Positions 13,864-14,633 of a DNA stretch of 14,633 nt are shown piece after piece. The position numbers and the translations under genes were made by a program. The stretch is from an uncultured Collinsella sp. (GTDB lineage: Bacteria > Actinomycetota > Coriobacteriia > Coriobacteriales > Coriobacteriaceae). Below the pieces are notes generated by a model. That model was given only the letters and a program-made list of their open reading frames with translations. It was not told the DNA's origin and made no database searches. Positions within the stretch are counted from its first letter, which is position 1. Every line of letters starts with the position of its first letter. Location: contig CAAFEY010000129.1 of assembly GCA_900761995.1 (NCBI GenBank), forward strand, positions 1-14,633, written 5' to 3'.

Positions 13864-13920
13864 ATCTCAATCTGTAACATCTAGCTGAGATTTTCGGCCC
13901 CACCTGTTACAGATTAAGAT
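13864..13920. repeat. Tandem hairpin array, unit 3
   Basis: The arms 13864-13879 and 13905-13920 pair at 15 of 16 positions, around a 25-nt loop that again starts TCTAGCTG as in unit 1. The centre is about 80 bp from unit 2. It ends 17 bp before the stop codon of the right-hand LacI gene. Confidence 0.9.
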
Positions 13921-13937
13921 GAACGAGCCGAGCACGT

Positions 13938-14633
13938 CTACGCCCGCAGGTCCTTCACGCTGGAACGCTCGACCAGCACGCCCGACACAAGCGTACGGCT
14001 TCTGGAGCTCGGGGCTTCCAGACCTGCGACGACCTCGTTAAGCGCACGGATGCCCAGCTCGCGGTGGCGAAACTTCACTGACGTCAGAATCGAGTTGGGA
14101 ATCGTCTTGTAGAGTTCGTCGTCAAAGCCGATCACGGACACGTCGTCGGGCACCCTGAGCCCTCTGTCACGCAGAGCCATCATCACGCCGTTGGCCATGC
14201 AGTCGTTAGCAGCGAGGACCGCCGTGCAATCGGGTTTATCGGCAAGCACAAGGCCCGCGGCATAGCCACTATCCGCATTCCAATCGCCTTGCAGAGGCTC
14301 GGGCGGCTCAATGCCACGCGCCTCGAGTGCCGCACGCCAACCTTTCATACGGCACTGGCTCGACAGTGACTCTTTCTTACCAGAGACGAAGTACACGCTC
14401 TTGTGACCGTGGTCCAAAAAGTACTCGCACGCCATACGCGCGCCGCCCTCTTGGTCGTCACTGACGGTGGAGCAGGTAGGATGCTCCATCGGCGTGATAA
14501 TCACCGTCTTGAGGTCTTTCGGCGCCTCAAAGGTATCAAAGTCATCGACCATCTGGCGCAGGTTGAAGATCATGCCATCAACAGGCAGCTGCGACATCCT
14601 ACGCGCCGCTTCGGCAAGGGTCATCTTCTCCCC
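13938..14633 (-). CDS. LacI-family transcriptional regulator, C-terminal part (runs off right edge)
   Basis: The C-terminal 231 residues of a LacI-type regulator; the DNA-binding domain lies beyond the window. The visible part is the ligand-binding domain: QLPVDGMIFNLRQM, a EHPTCSTVSDDQ segment, DVSVIGFDDE and the C-terminus LVSGVLVERSSVKDLRA. It aligns along its length with the regulator at 8951-9955 (shared elements such as PVDGM, EHPxCSTV, SGYAAG, PDDVSV/PEDVSV and GVLVE), so they are paralogues. The gene ends against the hairpin array and converges with lacG. Its target cannot be deduced, since its promoter region is outside the window; regulation of a neighbouring sugar operon or cross-regulation of the lac genes are both possible. 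Confidence 0.9.
   Translation of the reverse strand, partial: GEKMTLAEAARRMSQLPVDGMIFNLRQMVDDFDTFEAPKDLKTVIITPMEHPTCSTVSDDQEGGARMACEYFLDHGHKSVYFVSGKKESLSSQCRMKGWRAALEARGIEPPEPLQGDWNADSGYAAGLVLADKPDCTAVLAANDCMANGVMMALRDRGLRVPDDVSVIGFDDELYKTIPNSILTSVKFRHRELGIRALNEVVAGLEAPSSRSRTLVSGVLVERSSVKDLRA

Larger units (their letters stand above)
13595..13937. other. Convergent intergenic region after lacG
   Basis: These 343 bases have no gene. In order they hold an isolated CTGTCCCCATTT (13624-13635, resembling the GGGGAC repeat arms), the lacG terminator (13640-13683), and three tandem hairpin repeats (13701-13920) ending just before the stop codon of the right-hand LacI gene. Confidence 0.85.

Noticed and set aside
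13701..13920. CRISPR array
   Set aside because: The repeated unit is itself an inverted repeat pair with conserved half-sites and variable loops, only three units, no direct repeat with equal unique spacers, and no cas genes.

Overview
The window reads as an accessory sugar-utilisation region of a GC-rich, low-intergenic actinobacterium of the Coriobacteriia, most likely a gut Collinsella or close relative. That placement is an inference from remembered gene content and style (high GC, LacI regulators with actinobacterial N-termini, but Firmicutes-type lactose PTS genes and a class II galT). No ribosomal or other phylogenetic marker is present, so the genus is not proven.

Layout. At the left edge is the 5' part of a LacI-family regulator (minus strand). 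It faces a promoter region with three copies of a 14-bp LacI-type operator, followed by galK-galT (plus strand, overlapping by 10 nt). A terminator and two adjacent palindromic elements (3659-3784) separate galT from a convergent minus-strand cluster read lacA, lacB, lacX, lacC (6816 down to 3807). Upstream of that lie a single membrane-protein gene of unknown function (8139-7126), another palindrome, the PTS EIIA gene lacF (8736-8398) and a second LacI-family regulator (9955-8951), all on the minus strand. Divergent from this regulator, on the plus strand, are the lactose PTS permease lacE (EIICB) and the 6-phospho-beta-galactosidase lacG, with a hairpin between them. After the lacG terminator come three tandem hairpin repeats with an 80-bp period, and then the 3' part of a third, paralogous LacI-family regulator that runs off the right edge.

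How it works together. LacF and LacE, fed by general PTS enzymes encoded elsewhere, would import and phosphorylate lactose. LacG would split lactose 6-phosphate into glucose and galactose 6-phosphate. LacAB would isomerise galactose 6-phosphate to tagatose 6-phosphate, and LacC would phosphorylate it to tagatose 1,6-bisphosphate. The aldolase LacD is not in the window. GalK and GalT cover the first steps of the Leloir pathway for free galactose; galE is also absent here. LacX is a mutarotase-like protein. The region therefore carries genes for both galactose routes, organised as at least five transcription units with distinct operator sets.

The least explained parts are the non-coding ones: the three-unit ATCTGTAACA hairpin array, the other long-armed palindromes at 3659-3784 and 8258-8324, and a recurring GCCGTGAACGGT-type motif found upstream of the galK, lacF, lacA and lacE units. 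The one gene without a recognisable role is the membrane protein in the middle of the lac cluster. No RNA genes, insertion sequences, CRISPR arrays or phage genes were seen.
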